Origin: Saccharopolyspora soli
GTDB lineage: Bacteria > Actinomycetota > Actinomycetes > Mycobacteriales > Pseudonocardiaceae
NCBI RefSeq assembly: GCF_022678645.1
Contig: NZ_JALBWV010000025.1
Coordinates: forward strand, 1 to 64,000
Direction: 5' to 3'
DNA: 64,000 bases
Made by a program: the position numbers and the translations under genes. Position 1 is the first letter of the stretch; the number at the start of each line of letters is the position of its first letter. The notes under the pieces are model-generated. The model had not been told where the DNA came from, searched no databases, and was given only the letters and a program-made list of their open reading frames with translations. This document shows positions 1-9,007 of the stretch, piece after piece.

Positions 1-54
1 GCCACACCACGTTGGGAAGCTGCTGCGCGGGCATACCGTTCTGGATGTTCGTCA
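1..54 (-). CDS. DUF397 family protein, N-terminal fragment
   Basis: Only the first 18 codons lie in the window, starting at ATG 54-52 and leaving by the left edge. The visible peptide ends in LPNVVW, which fits the start of DUF397 proteins, where a Trp-Arg-Lys-Ser-Ser-Tyr-Ser block follows. In actinomycetes DUF397 genes usually lie next to an XRE-DUF5753 regulator, as here (505-1371, same strand), and the pair often influences development or secondary metabolism. The identification rests on very few residues plus context, so it is moderate. Confidence 0.55.
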
Positions 55-96
55 TCCGAACCCCACCCTTCCCCGAATTAACGCTGCACGATCGCT

Positions 97-159
97 TGCA
101 CGTGCAGTTGATCGTGCACGCACACTAGCAGTAGCACGCGCAGCTGCACGTGCACGCAC
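97..159. promoter_or_regulatory. Paired TGCACGTGCA palindromes upstream of the DUF397 gene
   Basis: The perfect 10-bp palindrome TGCACGTGCA occurs at 97-106 and again at 145-154. A partial copy, GTGCACGCAC, occurs at 114-123 and 150-159. All lie 43 to 105 bases upstream of the DUF397 start codon. Clustered palindromes at this distance suggest an operator, and the XRE protein encoded at 505-1371 is the obvious candidate to bind it. Binding is inference. Confidence 0.45.
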
Positions 160-504
160 CATGGTCGTGATCATCCGGTGATCAACGATCGGCGCGCGGC
201 CGGTCTACCTCGTCAGAAGACGAGTGTGAGGTGGCGATCGAACCCATTGCCGCCGCTGGCACTGAAGGCGGTCGGCCGGGATCGTGGCCCATGATCACCG
301 ATGATCCGGGCGGTGCTGCGGCGTGGGCCAGCAAAGGAGCGTTGTGCGGTTCGGAGCCAGAAGGTCACATCACCGCGGTCCGGCACACGAACGCCTAGGG
401 TCTTGGACGGCGCGGGATGATTACGTCAACGAACGCAACCCGTTCCGTTTCCGTACGTCCTGTCTTCCTTGCTGGAGCACCGACGTTTCCGGGCCGCCTG
501 GCCA
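160..504. other. Intergenic region without a recognised gene
   Basis: This stretch separates the XRE gene from the DUF397 gene. Short open frames on both strands have no recognisable product or good ribosome binding site. Nothing further is called. Confidence 0.5.
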
Positions 505-1371
505 CTAGAGATCTTCGAGTGCGGTTTCCAGTGCTGTGCGGGTGCGTTGTGGGGGATGAGCGTCAACGGTGAGGCGGTGGAAAGCGGTGCTGTAGACCTC
601 AACTTCGTCAGGTTTGTCGAGGTACAGCGCGCCGCAGAGGTGTTCCAGGTAGACGATGTCAGGGATTTCCGGTTCGGCGAAGCGCAGCACGGTGAAGGCG
701 CCTTCCGCGCTGGAGCGACCGACTTCCAGCGGCAGGATCTGCAGCGACACCGTCGACAGGGTGGTCGCATCGAGCAGATGCTCGATCTGCTGGCGCAGCG
801 CCGCCGAGCCGCCGATCGGCCGGTACAGCACCGACTCGTCGATCACCGCCCACAACCGCGGCGCTTTCGCCTGGCTGAACAGCTTCTGGCGCTGCATGCG
901 CAACCGGACCCGCCGATCCAGCTCGTCTTCCGGAAAGTCTGGACGACCCTGCGTGGCCACCGCACGGGCGTAGCTCTCGGTCTGCAGCAGACCGGGCACG
1001 AACTGGATCTCGTAAGTCTGGATCCGGGAAGCGGATTCCTCCAGCCCCACGTAGTCCTGGAACCACGAGGGCAACAGGTCGTTGAAGCGATACCACCAAC
1101 CCGGCTCGTTCGATCGGCGCACCAGGTTCAGGAACGTGTCGCGCTCCTCCGGGTCGTCCACGCCGTAGAGTGTGAGCAGGTCGGCAACGTCGCGTTCCTT
1201 GAAGCCGACTCGGCCCAATTCGAGACGGCTGATCTTCGACTCGGAACCACGGATGGCGTCTCCGGCGTTCTCGCGAGAGATCGAACTGGCCTCACGCAAC
1301 CGACGCAACTGGCTGCCCAGCACAAGACGACGAGCCGTGGGGCCGCTCTCCGAGACACTCCCTCCAGCCAC
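505..1371 (-). CDS. XRE-family transcriptional regulator with DUF5753 domain
   Basis: The 288-residue protein has an N-terminal helix-turn-helix of the Xre/Cro type (about residues 17-70, with the SESKISRLELG recognition region). A DUF5753 sensor domain follows (about 95-275, including the WWYRF and PGLLQTESYAR blocks typical of the family). The start is GTG at 1371-1369, preceded eight bases upstream by a clear AGGAGG. Such proteins pair with small DUF397 proteins and act as DNA-binding regulators, often linked to antibiotic production or sporulation. The DUF397 partner appears at the left edge. The most likely operator is the palindrome cluster at 97-159. Confidence 0.92.
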   Translation of the reverse strand: MAGGSVSESGPTARRLVLGSQLRRLREASSISRENAGDAIRGSESKISRLELGRVGFKERDVADLLTLYGVDDPEERDTFLNLVRRSNEPGWWYRFNDLLPSWFQDYVGLEESASRIQTYEIQFVPGLLQTESYARAVATQGRPDFPEDELDRRVRLRMQRQKLFSQAKAPRLWAVIDESVLYRPIGGSAALRQQIEHLLDATTLSTVSLQILPLEVGRSSAEGAFTVLRFAEPEIPDIVYLEHLCGALYLDKPDEVEVYSTAFHRLTVDAHPPQRTRTALETALEDL

Positions 1372-1663
1372 GCGAGACCTCCTGCACAGCGGACTGCGAC
1401 CGCAGCATATTAATCGATTTCAGCACCGATAGTGCCGTATCCGCGGAGAATCTCTGCCGTGGCCGCGATGGTGGGCCGCCTGTTCTACCAACCGGCTTCG
1501 GGCGGCATCCCACCTATCTGTACGACGGTGACGGCCTTGCGCGGCACCGTCCTGACGGCGTCTGTCACGATCACGCATCTCCAGTACGGCGACGGGTGCT
1601 GGCGGGAGGGGAGGATGTTCGCAGACCCCTGGAAGCGCGGCGAACGGCAGGGAGTTCCGCTGG

Positions 1664-2509
1664 TCACCGTTTGATGGCAACGCCCCCGAGCATGTGGACC
1701 TGGGCGTCGGTGAATCTCGCCGCGGCGTCGTCCGGGTGCCAATGGTTGATCAGTGTCACGCCAGGAGGCAGCAGTTCCAGGCCATCGAAGAGGTCCTCGA
1801 CCTCGGTCTGGTCCATCGACCTGGCCGGGATCCCTTTCGCGTTGTAGGAGGCAATGCCTTTGTGCACCTCTTCGGGCGCGCTGATGTGCGTCGTGGTCGA
1901 CACCACCAGGGCGCTGCCCTGGGGCAGCGGCGCCATGAGACGGGCGATGATGTCCCGCGCCTCCCCCTGGTCGAGGATGTAGTGCATGACCGCGAGCAGG
2001 GTCAGCGCAACCGGCTGGTCCAGGTCGAGAATCTCCCGGTATTCCTCGGAATTCAGGATCGCGTCCGTGTCACGCAGATCCGCGTCCACGTACGCGGTGC
2101 GCCCCTGCGGTGTGCTGGTGAGCAGAGCACGCGCATGCACCAGCACGATGGGATCGTTGTCGACGTACAGGATGCGCGATTCCGGGGCCACCTCTTGCGC
2201 GACCTCGTGCAGGTTCGGCGAGGTCGGTAGTCCGGTGCCGACGTCGAGGAACTGCCGGAAGCCCAGCTCCGCCGCGAGGTACCGCGTCACCCGAACCAGG
2301 AAGTCGCGGTTCGCGCGCATCGACTTCGGCAGGTTCGGCCAGCCTTCGGTGATACCGCTGGACGCTTCCCGGTCCGCCGCGAAGTTGTCCCGACCGCCCA
2401 GCAAGTAGTCGTAGATCCGCGCCGGATGCGGCTTGTCCGTGTGGAGATCGGGAGGAGGACGGTAACCATCCTCATCCGCTTTCGACCCTAGCCAATCCGT
2501 GCCCGACAT
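1664..2509 (-). CDS. SAM-dependent methyltransferase, Methyltransf_19 (DUF574) family
   Basis: The 281-residue protein has the family's N-terminal HPARIYDYLLGG signature (about residues 28-39). The Rossmann SAM motif DVGTGLPT follows at about 89-96, then an acidic residue after the second strand (YVDNDP). Start ATG 2509-2507 is chosen over an upstream in-frame TTG because GGAGGG lies just in front of it. Family members are common in actinomycetes, usually solitary, and their substrates are mostly unknown. No neighbour suggests a substrate. It lies on the same strand as the XRE gene but about 290 bases upstream of it, so cotranscription is doubtful. Confidence 0.9.
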   Translation of the reverse strand: MSGTDWLGSKADEDGYRPPPDLHTDKPHPARIYDYLLGGRDNFAADREASSGITEGWPNLPKSMRANRDFLVRVTRYLAAELGFRQFLDVGTGLPTSPNLHEVAQEVAPESRILYVDNDPIVLVHARALLTSTPQGRTAYVDADLRDTDAILNSEEYREILDLDQPVALTLLAVMHYILDQGEARDIIARLMAPLPQGSALVVSTTTHISAPEEVHKGIASYNAKGIPARSMDQTEVEDLFDGLELLPPGVTLINHWHPDDAAARFTDAQVHMLGGVAIKR

Positions 2510-2936
2510 GACGCCCTCCAACGATGATCACAAAAATCCGTGTGCACTCTATCGTCCACATCTGGTGCGTGGTCGAGCCGACAAAACTGTCGCCAGTACG
2601 AGCTCCGCCCCGTCGCTGACCACCACCGCGTCACCAGCACGGAGCTCGCCGAACGAGTACGAGGAAAGCCGAAGAGAACGCACTACAACCGAACTCACAG
2701 ACCGGTGCACCGCCGCTGCTCGGCCTACCGGAGCAGTTCCTCGACTGTTCGGCGTGCTCGACGTCGAACGTCCACAACCGCACCGTTGGGTCCAAGCTCC
2801 CGCTGGCAAGAGTTTCGCCGTCCGGACTGAAGCGGGTCTCCGGCGCAGACGAGTTGCGTTGCGCCGTTTTGCGGCATGTTGCTGATGCTTTCTTCTATCG
2901 TCCTTGCGCGGGAAACGGAAGCGGGGGTGGATCAGC
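2510..2936. other. Divergent intergenic region
   Basis: This lies between the methyltransferase start on the minus strand and the regulator start on the plus strand, so it should hold both promoters. The part from about 2525 to 2720 is less GC-rich than the flanks. No clear operator or small gene was recognised; a 201-codon minus-strand frame across it looks like arginine/serine-rich noise. Confidence 0.4.
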
Positions 2937-4062
2937 GTGCGGTTCGAGGTCTTGGGGCCGGTGCGGTTCTCCCGCGATGACGGCGCCGCGATGGCGGTGT
3001 CCGGGGCTTTACGGCAGCGGCTGCTGGCGATGCTGCTGGCGCGGGCCAACGAGCCGGTGTCCATGGACGCGCTGGTCGAGGCGATGTGTGCGGGCGAGAC
3101 CAACGACGAGCTGCCACACCGGCTGCAACTGCACGTCCACCGGCTGCGCGGCATGCTCGACGACCCGGCCAGGTTGGCCTTCGGCGCGGGCGGTTATTGC
3201 CTGGCGGTTCGGCCCGATGAGTTGGACGCCGACCGGTTCGCGGCACTGCTGGAACAGGCTGGCCAGGTCACCGAACCGCAGCAGACCGTGAAGCTGATCC
3301 GGGAGGCGCTGCGGCTGTGGCGTGGCGAGCCGTACCAGGGCCTGGACATGCCGGAACTGGCCGCGGACGTCAGGCGGCTCACCGAACTCCGGCTGGTGGC
3401 CACCGAGGACCGCTACGCCGCCGAGTTGCGCTGCGGCAGGCACGCCGCGGTCGTCGCCGACCTGACCGAACTCGTGGACCGACATCCGCTTCGGGAACGC
3501 CTGCACGCGCTGCTGATGACCGCGCTGTACCGCACCGGACGGCAGGCCGACGCGCTGGCCGCCGACCGCGACGCGCGGTCGGTGCTGGTCGAGGAGCTTG
3601 GGCTCGAGCCGGGGTCGGAGCTGCGCGAACTGGAGGCCACCATCCTGGCGGGTGCACCGCTCGAAAACGGCGGGCCCGCAGCGCATCCGGTGCCCGCGCA
3701 GTTGCCGCGCAACGTCACCGGATTCGTCGGTCGCGACGCAGAACTGTCCCTTTTGGACAAGTTGCTGGGCGCCGCGGGTGAGTCCGTGGTCATCTCGGTG
3801 GTCGTGGGCACTGCCGGGGTCGGGAAGACCGCACTGGTGGTGCGCTGGGCGCACCGCGTCCGGGACCGGTTCCCGGATGGTCAGCTCTACGTCGACCTGC
3901 GCGGCTTCGGCCCGGACCGGCCGGTGCAACCCGCCGAGGCACTCGCGGCCTTCCTGCGCGCCCTCGGCCTGGACGGCACCGCCATCCCGCACGATCCCGG
4001 CGAACGCGCGGGCCGCTTCCGCACGCTGGTCGACGGAAAGCGCCTGCTGGTCGTGCTGGACA
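2937..4062 (+). pseudogene. AfsR/SARP-type regulator, truncated within the NB-ARC domain
   Basis: The product begins at GTG 2937 (MRFEVLGPVRF, the usual SARP start). It has an OmpR-like winged helix (about residues 1-90), a bacterial transcriptional activation domain (about 95-245) and the beginning of an NB-ARC/STAND ATPase with the P-loop GTAGVGKTA. Full AfsR-like proteins continue for several hundred residues through the ATPase and TPR repeats. Here homology stops after the strand LLVVLD, near base 4060, and the frame ends ten codons later at 4094. The remaining SARP module could still be expressed, since short SARPs are functional. Truncation at a junction with an unrelated gene fragment makes this a remnant by default. 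Confidence 0.8.
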
Positions 4063-4401
4063 TCCGATGCGGACCTGTTCAAGCGGGTCTATGACACCGC
4101 GATGGACGTCGTCGTGCCCAAGGCGGGCGTCTCCGCCAACTGGGCGTACAAGATCGAGCGGCACTTGGCCGAGGCCGGGCTGGTCGACCTGCACACCCTG
4201 CACCACCGCGAGACGGTCACCGGCGGAACCACCGGATGCCTGCTCTACCGCAACTACGTACAGCAGGCGGAGGCACCGCTGCTGGCCAATGGACTCACGG
4301 AGGACGAGTTGCGTAGTTGCTGCGACCTGCTGCTCGACCCGCGCTTCCGCACCTGGTTCTACCTGTTCATCTGCAGCCGCGCCCGCAAACCCATCGAGTA
4401 G
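4063..4401 (+). pseudogene. C-terminal fragment of a class I SAM-dependent methyltransferase
   Basis: From about base 4063 a second reading frame gives roughly 110 residues. They resemble the tail of small-molecule methyltransferases: a helix beginning DLFKRVYD, then KIERHLAEAGLVD, GLTEDELRSC and DPRFRTWFYLF. No SAM-binding motif I remains and no start codon of its own is evident. The frame is open upstream only because it runs as a shadow of the AfsR-type gene (3598 onward). It therefore looks like the 3' end of a gene brought against the truncated regulator by a deletion. Confidence 0.7.
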
Positions 4402-4890
4402 CCCACTGTGAACGAGGGCCTTCGCCCGCTCAGCACGCGCGAGTGCGCGAACGACGCTCGTGATGACGGTGTCCGTGTGGCTCTGGGGGCCGTGCACCAG
4501 CTCATCGCCGCACCAGACCCCATCGACATCCCCCGGTTCGAGAACGAGTCGTGGCCATGCTCACCCGCTACCTCACCGCAAGCCCGGTAAAACATCACCC
4601 TTCCCCGGGCGACCGCCAGGCCGATCCACACTCGGCCGCACCGGCATGCCGAGCACGCTGACGGACGACGGCCCGGCCGCTGCCGCGACTTACCCAAAAG
4701 CATCACTAGGCCCTGAACTGCGGTTTCAGGCACTTATCGGCCATTTCGCACACACCTTGGCCCCGAGTGAGATAGGTCACCGGCCGCGGCGGGGCGGTCA
4801 CTCGTCTGTTGGATGCCGGCCGCAGCCGAGAAGCCTAGCCTAAGTAATTAGTTAGCGTAAAAAACATCTTTTGGTGATGGGGTGGTAACA
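4402..4890. other. Intergenic region with AT-rich asnB promoter segment
   Basis: No gene is recognised here. The last 60 bases (about 4832-4890) are strikingly AT-rich for this genome and contain the imperfect symmetry CTAAGTAATTAG at 4839-4850. This is the likely promoter and control region of asnB. A ribosome binding site is weak (GGGGTGG just upstream of the start). Confidence 0.45.
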
Positions 4891-6726
4891 ATGTGCGGCA
4901 TCGCCGGGTGGGTTTCGTTCCGTCGCGACCTGACCACGCAGCAGGCCGAGGTGGACGCGATGACCGAGACCATGTCCTGCCGCGGGCCGGACGCGTCGGG
5001 CACCTGGTATGCGCGGCATGCCGCGCTTGGACACCGTCGGCTCGCAGTGATCGACCTGCCCGGTGGCGCTCAGCCGATGGTGGTGGACACGCCGGACGGC
5101 GCGGTCGCGATGGTCTATTCCGGCGAGGCTTACAACTTCACCGAGCTGCGCGATGAGCTGCGGCGGCGCGGTGTCCGGTTCGACACCGATTCGGACACCG
5201 AGGTGGTGCTGCGCGGCTACGTGGAGTGGGGCGAGGCACTCGTCGAGCGGCTGAACGGCATGTACGCCTTCGCCATCTGGGACACGCGCAGCGACAAGCT
5301 GGTGATGATCCGGGACCGGATGGGGATCAAGCCGTTCTACTACTACGAGACCGGGGACGGTGTGCTGTTCGGCTCCGAGCCGAAGGCGATCCTGGCCAAC
5401 CCGCTCGCCGAGCAGGTGGTCGGGCTCGACGGGCTGCGGGAAGTCTTCGCATTCGCCAAGACGCCCGGCCACGCGATCTGGGAAGGCATGCGCGAGCTGC
5501 GCCCCGGCCATCTGGCCGTGGTCGACCGCAACGGCCTACGCGAAACGTGCTACTGGAAGCTCGAGGTCAGTGACCACACCGACGACCAGCAGGCCACCGT
5601 GGCGCAGGTGCGTGAGCTGCTCGACGACATCGTCCGGCGGCAGCTGGTCGCCGACGTGCCGCGGTGCACGCTGTTGTCGGGCGGGCTGGATTCCTCGGCC
5701 ATGACCGCCCTGGCCGCCGGGCAATTGCAGGAACAGGGCGAGGTGGTGCGCAGCTTTGCCGTGGACTTCCCCAACCAGGCGGAGAACTTCCGGGCCGAGG
5801 ACATCGCGCCAACCCAGGACACCCCCTATGTGCACGCGGTCGCCGAGCACATCGTCTGCGAGCACGAGGACATCGTGCTGGACGGTGCCGCGATGGCCGA
5901 TCCGGCCGTGCGGGCCGCCGCGGTGGGCGCCCGCGACATCCCGGTCGGCATGGGAGACCGGGACAACTCGCTGTACCTGCTGTTCAAGGCGATCCGGGGG
6001 AAGTCCACAGTGGCGTTGTCCGGAGAGTCCGCCGACGAGGTCTTCGGCGGCTACCCGTGGTTCCACGACGAAGCCCAGCGCAACGCGGACACCTTCCCTT
6101 GGCTGGCTAACACGCGCTCGCCCATCAACACCACCGGACTGCTGAACGCGGAGCTCACCGCGAAACTGGACCTGGACACCTACAAAGCCGACCATTACCG
6201 GCAGGCGCTGCGCGAGGTGCCGCACAAGGACTCCGAAACCGGGCTTGAGCGACGGATGCGCGAAGTGTGCTACCTGCACCTGACCCGGATGGTGCAGAGC
6301 CTGCTCGACCGCAAGGACCGCATGTCGATGGCAGTCGGCCTGGAAGTGCGGGTGCCGTTCTGCGATCACCGGCTCGTGCAGTACGTGTTCAACACACCCT
6401 GGTCGCTGAAGACCTACGACGGCCGGGAGAAGAGCATCCTGCGCGGCGCCACGCGCGACGTGCTGCCGGAATCGGTGGCCAACCGGAAGAAGAGCGGCTA
6501 CCCGGGCAGTTTCGACCCCGACTACCTGGCCGCCATCCAGGGGCACGTCCACGACCTCCTCGACAGCGACCACCGGGTCCTGGACTTCTACGATCGGGAC
6601 GCGGTCAAGGCCGCCAGCACCGCGACCATCGCCACGATCACCAACGCGCAGCGGTCCGGGCTCGAACGAATCCTCGATTTCGCCACCTGGCTCGACCTCC
6701 GCAAACCCGTCCTGAAACTGGACTGA
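4891..6726 (+). CDS. asnB: Asparagine synthase, glutamine-hydrolysing
   Basis: The 611-residue enzyme converts aspartate, glutamine and ATP to asparagine. An N-terminal class II glutaminase domain begins with Met-Cys-Gly-Ile, so Cys2 is the nucleophile after Met removal. That decides the start at ATG 4891 rather than the in-frame GTG at 4882. The C-terminal synthetase domain carries the PP-loop SGGLDSS at about residues 263-269 and the LSGESADEVFGGY block. Length fits AsnB. It stands alone, followed by a strong terminator. Actinomycete asnB paralogues can serve nitrogen metabolism or amidate natural products; nothing nearby decides between these. Confidence 0.95.
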   Translation: MCGIAGWVSFRRDLTTQQAEVDAMTETMSCRGPDASGTWYARHAALGHRRLAVIDLPGGAQPMVVDTPDGAVAMVYSGEAYNFTELRDELRRRGVRFDTDSDTEVVLRGYVEWGEALVERLNGMYAFAIWDTRSDKLVMIRDRMGIKPFYYYETGDGVLFGSEPKAILANPLAEQVVGLDGLREVFAFAKTPGHAIWEGMRELRPGHLAVVDRNGLRETCYWKLEVSDHTDDQQATVAQVRELLDDIVRRQLVADVPRCTLLSGGLDSSAMTALAAGQLQEQGEVVRSFAVDFPNQAENFRAEDIAPTQDTPYVHAVAEHIVCEHEDIVLDGAAMADPAVRAAAVGARDIPVGMGDRDNSLYLLFKAIRGKSTVALSGESADEVFGGYPWFHDEAQRNADTFPWLANTRSPINTTGLLNAELTAKLDLDTYKADHYRQALREVPHKDSETGLERRMREVCYLHLTRMVQSLLDRKDRMSMAVGLEVRVPFCDHRLVQYVFNTPWSLKTYDGREKSILRGATRDVLPESVANRKKSGYPGSFDPDYLAAIQGHVHDLLDSDHRVLDFYDRDAVKAASTATIATITNAQRSGLERILDFATWLDLRKPVLKLD

Positions 6727-6739
6727 CCGGCAGGCGGCG

Positions 6740-6777
6740 CACCCTGGCCAAACCTGCCCCGCAGGTTGGCCAGGGTG
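6740..6777. terminator. Bidirectional terminator between asnB and the LysR gene
   Basis: An inverted repeat pairs 6740-6756 with 6762-6777, giving 16 matched bases with a single bulged A and a five-base loop. It lies between two convergent genes and is followed by no T-run, as is common for actinomycete terminators. Confidence 0.85.
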
Positions 6778-6804
6778 GCGGGCGAGGCTGAGCTCGGCGG
6801 GCAG

Positions 6805-7695
6805 CTACCGCATGTCCCGGCCAGCCACGTGGGCGGCGGCCACGAAGGCGCGCGTGGCCGGGGCACTGCTGTCGGCGTGGTACGCCACGCCGATGCTCAG
6901 GTACGGCCGGGGACCGCTGATCGGCCGGTACTGCACGCCGTCGCGGGCCAGCCGCTGGGTTCGCGACGCGATGAAGCCGAGTCCGACCCCGGACGCGACG
7001 AGCCCGATGATCGACTGCGCCGGATGCGCCTCCATGGCGATTTTGAGGCTGAAGCCAGCGTTCTGGCACAGCAGGAGAACGGTGTCGTAGAGGTGCGGCG
7101 CGATCTGCCGGGGGAAGATCACCACGGGTTCGCCTTCGAGGTCGCTCAACCGAACCTCGTCCCGTTCGGCGAGTTCGTGTCCGTCCGGCAGCGCGATTTG
7201 GAACGCGGTGCGGCCGATCTGCTCAGTGGCCAGTGCCGACTCCTCCAACGGCGGGTGCACGAGACCCACATCGATGTCGCCGTGCATCAGGGCGCGCTCC
7301 TGTTCGGCGGTGGTCAGCTCGCGGACCACCAGCCCGACCTTGGGCAGCCGCTCCCGGAATCGGGCGGCGACTTCGGGGAAAACCACGTAGAGCGCGGGCG
7401 AAGTCACGCCGACGGTCAGCTGGCCGATCTCCCCGTGCGCGGTGCGCAAGGCCAGCTCCGCGGCGACGTCCATTTGGCGCAGCGTCTTGCGCGCCTCCAC
7501 CGCGAACACCTCGCCCGCCGGGGTCAGCGACACGGTCCGCTTCGTCCGGTGCGCCAACCTCAGCCCGAGCTGCCGTTCGAGTTTGCGGATCTGCTGGCTC
7601 ATCGCGGGCTGGCTGATGTGGCAGCGCTCCGCAGCGCGGTGAAAGTGCAACTCCTCGGCCAGGGCGACGAAACATTCGAGTGAGGATCGGTCCAC
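6805..7695 (-). CDS. LysR-family transcriptional regulator
   Basis: The product (about 296 residues) has the classic N-terminal winged helix with FVALAEELHFHRAAE and SQPAMSQQIRKLE, then a periplasmic-binding-like effector domain. Start choice is uncertain. GTG 7695-7693 matches the usual LysR distance to the FV pair, but GGGGGA touches it without a spacer. An upstream in-frame TTG at 7731 would add 12 residues. It is divergent from the dehydratase operon beginning at 7811, so it very probably controls that operon, with an intermediate or the acid substrate as inducer. It converges on asnB across a terminator. Confidence 0.92.
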   Translation of the reverse strand: MDRSSLECFVALAEELHFHRAAERCHISQPAMSQQIRKLERQLGLRLAHRTKRTVSLTPAGEVFAVEARKTLRQMDVAAELALRTAHGEIGQLTVGVTSPALYVVFPEVAARFRERLPKVGLVVRELTTAEQERALMHGDIDVGLVHPPLEESALATEQIGRTAFQIALPDGHELAERDEVRLSDLEGEPVVIFPRQIAPHLYDTVLLLCQNAGFSLKIAMEAHPAQSIIGLVASGVGLGFIASRTQRLARDGVQYRPISGPRPYLSIGVAYHADSSAPATRAFVAAAHVAGRDMR

Positions 7696-7810
7696 TCCCC
7701 CGATGCTCGGCTGATAATCGCACCGAATCAATACATGCGAACAAGAAATTGGACGTAATCGACGCGCGACTCCTAGCGTGAGCCCACCACGTCACGAAGG
7801 AGTCGCCTGG

Positions 7811-9007
7811 ATGTCCGTGCCCGAGGGCCCCCCGATCCGCATCACCGCGGTCGAGACGACCGTCGTCAATGCGGAAATGCGCAACTGGATCCTCGTCAAG
7901 GTCCGCACCGATACCGACGGGCTGCACGGCTGGGGCGAGGCCAGCCTCAACTGGAAGACGCGCGCCGTGCTCGGCGCGATCGAGGACCTGTCGAGCATGA
8001 TCGTCGGCCGGGATCCCCGGGACATCGAGCAGCTGGTGCGGATCATGACCAAGCACAGCTACTACCGGCTGGGCATCATCGGCGCGACCGCGATCAGCGG
8101 CATCGAGCACGCCCTGTGGGACATCCTCGGCAAGTCGCTCGGCCAGCCGGTCTGGCGGCTGCTGGGCGGCCGAGTCCGCGACTCGGTGCGCGTGTACACG
8201 CATCTGGGGCTGGGCGACATGCGCTCGGTCTACGACACCGTCGACATCGGACAGGCGCGGGAAAAGGCGGCCGCCGTGGTCGAGCAGGGCTACGACGCGC
8301 TGAAGGTCGTGCTCGTCCCGTACGGCCACCACCTGACCGTCGCCGCCGAACGCCGCCACGTGGACAAGCTGATGGACGCGCTGCGCGACACGGTGGGGCC
8401 GGACGTCGACATCATGATCGACTTCCACGGTCGGACCGCGTCGATCGCCGCCGCCCTGCAGTACATCGACGTGCTGGCGCCGTACGACCCGTTGTTCTGC
8501 GAGGAACCGGTGCAGCCAGGCGACACCGACGCGCTGCGCGAGGTCACCCGTCGCGCCCGGACTCCGATCGCCGCCGGTGAACGGCTGGTGGGCCTGCGCG
8601 AGTTCCTGCCGGTGCTCGCGGCGAAGGCCGTGCACGTGGCGCAGCCGGACCTCAACCACACCGGCGGTCTGCTGGAAGGCAAGCGCATCGCGGCCGTCGC
8701 GGACGCCGAGCTGGTCGGGATCGCGCCGCACAACCCGAACGGGCCGATCGCGGGCGCGGCGGCGCTGCACTTCGACGTCAGCACCCCGAATTTCCTCATC
8801 CAGGAAGAGATGAGCGGCGCCGTGAGCTGGTACGACGACGTCGTCCGCACGCCCATGCGCCGCGTCGACGGTCACTGGCAGGTGCCCACCGAACCCGGAC
8901 TCGGCGTGGAGGTCGACGAACGGGAGGCCGCGAAGCACCCCTACCAGCCCGAGGTGCCGCACAGCGGTTCCGCCGTGCTCGCCGACGGAACGGTGGTGGA
9001 CTGGTGA
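7811..9007 (+). CDS. Enolase-superfamily dehydratase, mandelate racemase/muconate lactonizing type
   Basis: The 398-residue protein fits the galactonate/mannonate dehydratase group of the enolase superfamily, which abstracts a proton alpha to a carboxylate. Metal ligands are readable: Asp204 in IDFHGR, Glu231 in FCEEP and Glu257 in AAGERL, with His307 in PHNPNG as a likely catalytic base. The start ATG 7811 has AAGGAG ten bases upstream; an in-frame GTG at 7778 lacks one. It is the first gene of a four-gene operon with two dehydrogenases and a transporter, which suggests catabolism of an acid sugar or related hydroxy acid. Exact substrate is unknown. Confidence 0.88.
   Translation: MSVPEGPPIRITAVETTVVNAEMRNWILVKVRTDTDGLHGWGEASLNWKTRAVLGAIEDLSSMIVGRDPRDIEQLVRIMTKHSYYRLGIIGATAISGIEHALWDILGKSLGQPVWRLLGGRVRDSVRVYTHLGLGDMRSVYDTVDIGQAREKAAAVVEQGYDALKVVLVPYGHHLTVAAERRHVDKLMDALRDTVGPDVDIMIDFHGRTASIAAALQYIDVLAPYDPLFCEEPVQPGDTDALREVTRRARTPIAAGERLVGLREFLPVLAAKAVHVAQPDLNHTGGLLEGKRIAAVADAELVGIAPHNPNGPIAGAAALHFDVSTPNFLIQEEMSGAVSWYDDVVRTPMRRVDGHWQVPTEPGLGVEVDEREAAKHPYQPEVPHSGSAVLADGTVVDW

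Noticed and set aside
469..1413. Long plus-strand open frame of 314 codons
   Set aside because: It is the antisense shadow of the XRE-DUF5753 gene, has no domain and no ribosome binding site.
2549..3154. Minus-strand frame of 201 codons over the start of the AfsR-type gene
   Set aside because: Ser/Arg-rich composition, overlaps a well-supported gene, no homology.
4832..4860. Iron box (IdeR/DmdR site) upstream of asnB
   Set aside because: Partial resemblance only; arms do not match the 19-base consensus well and asnB is not an iron gene.
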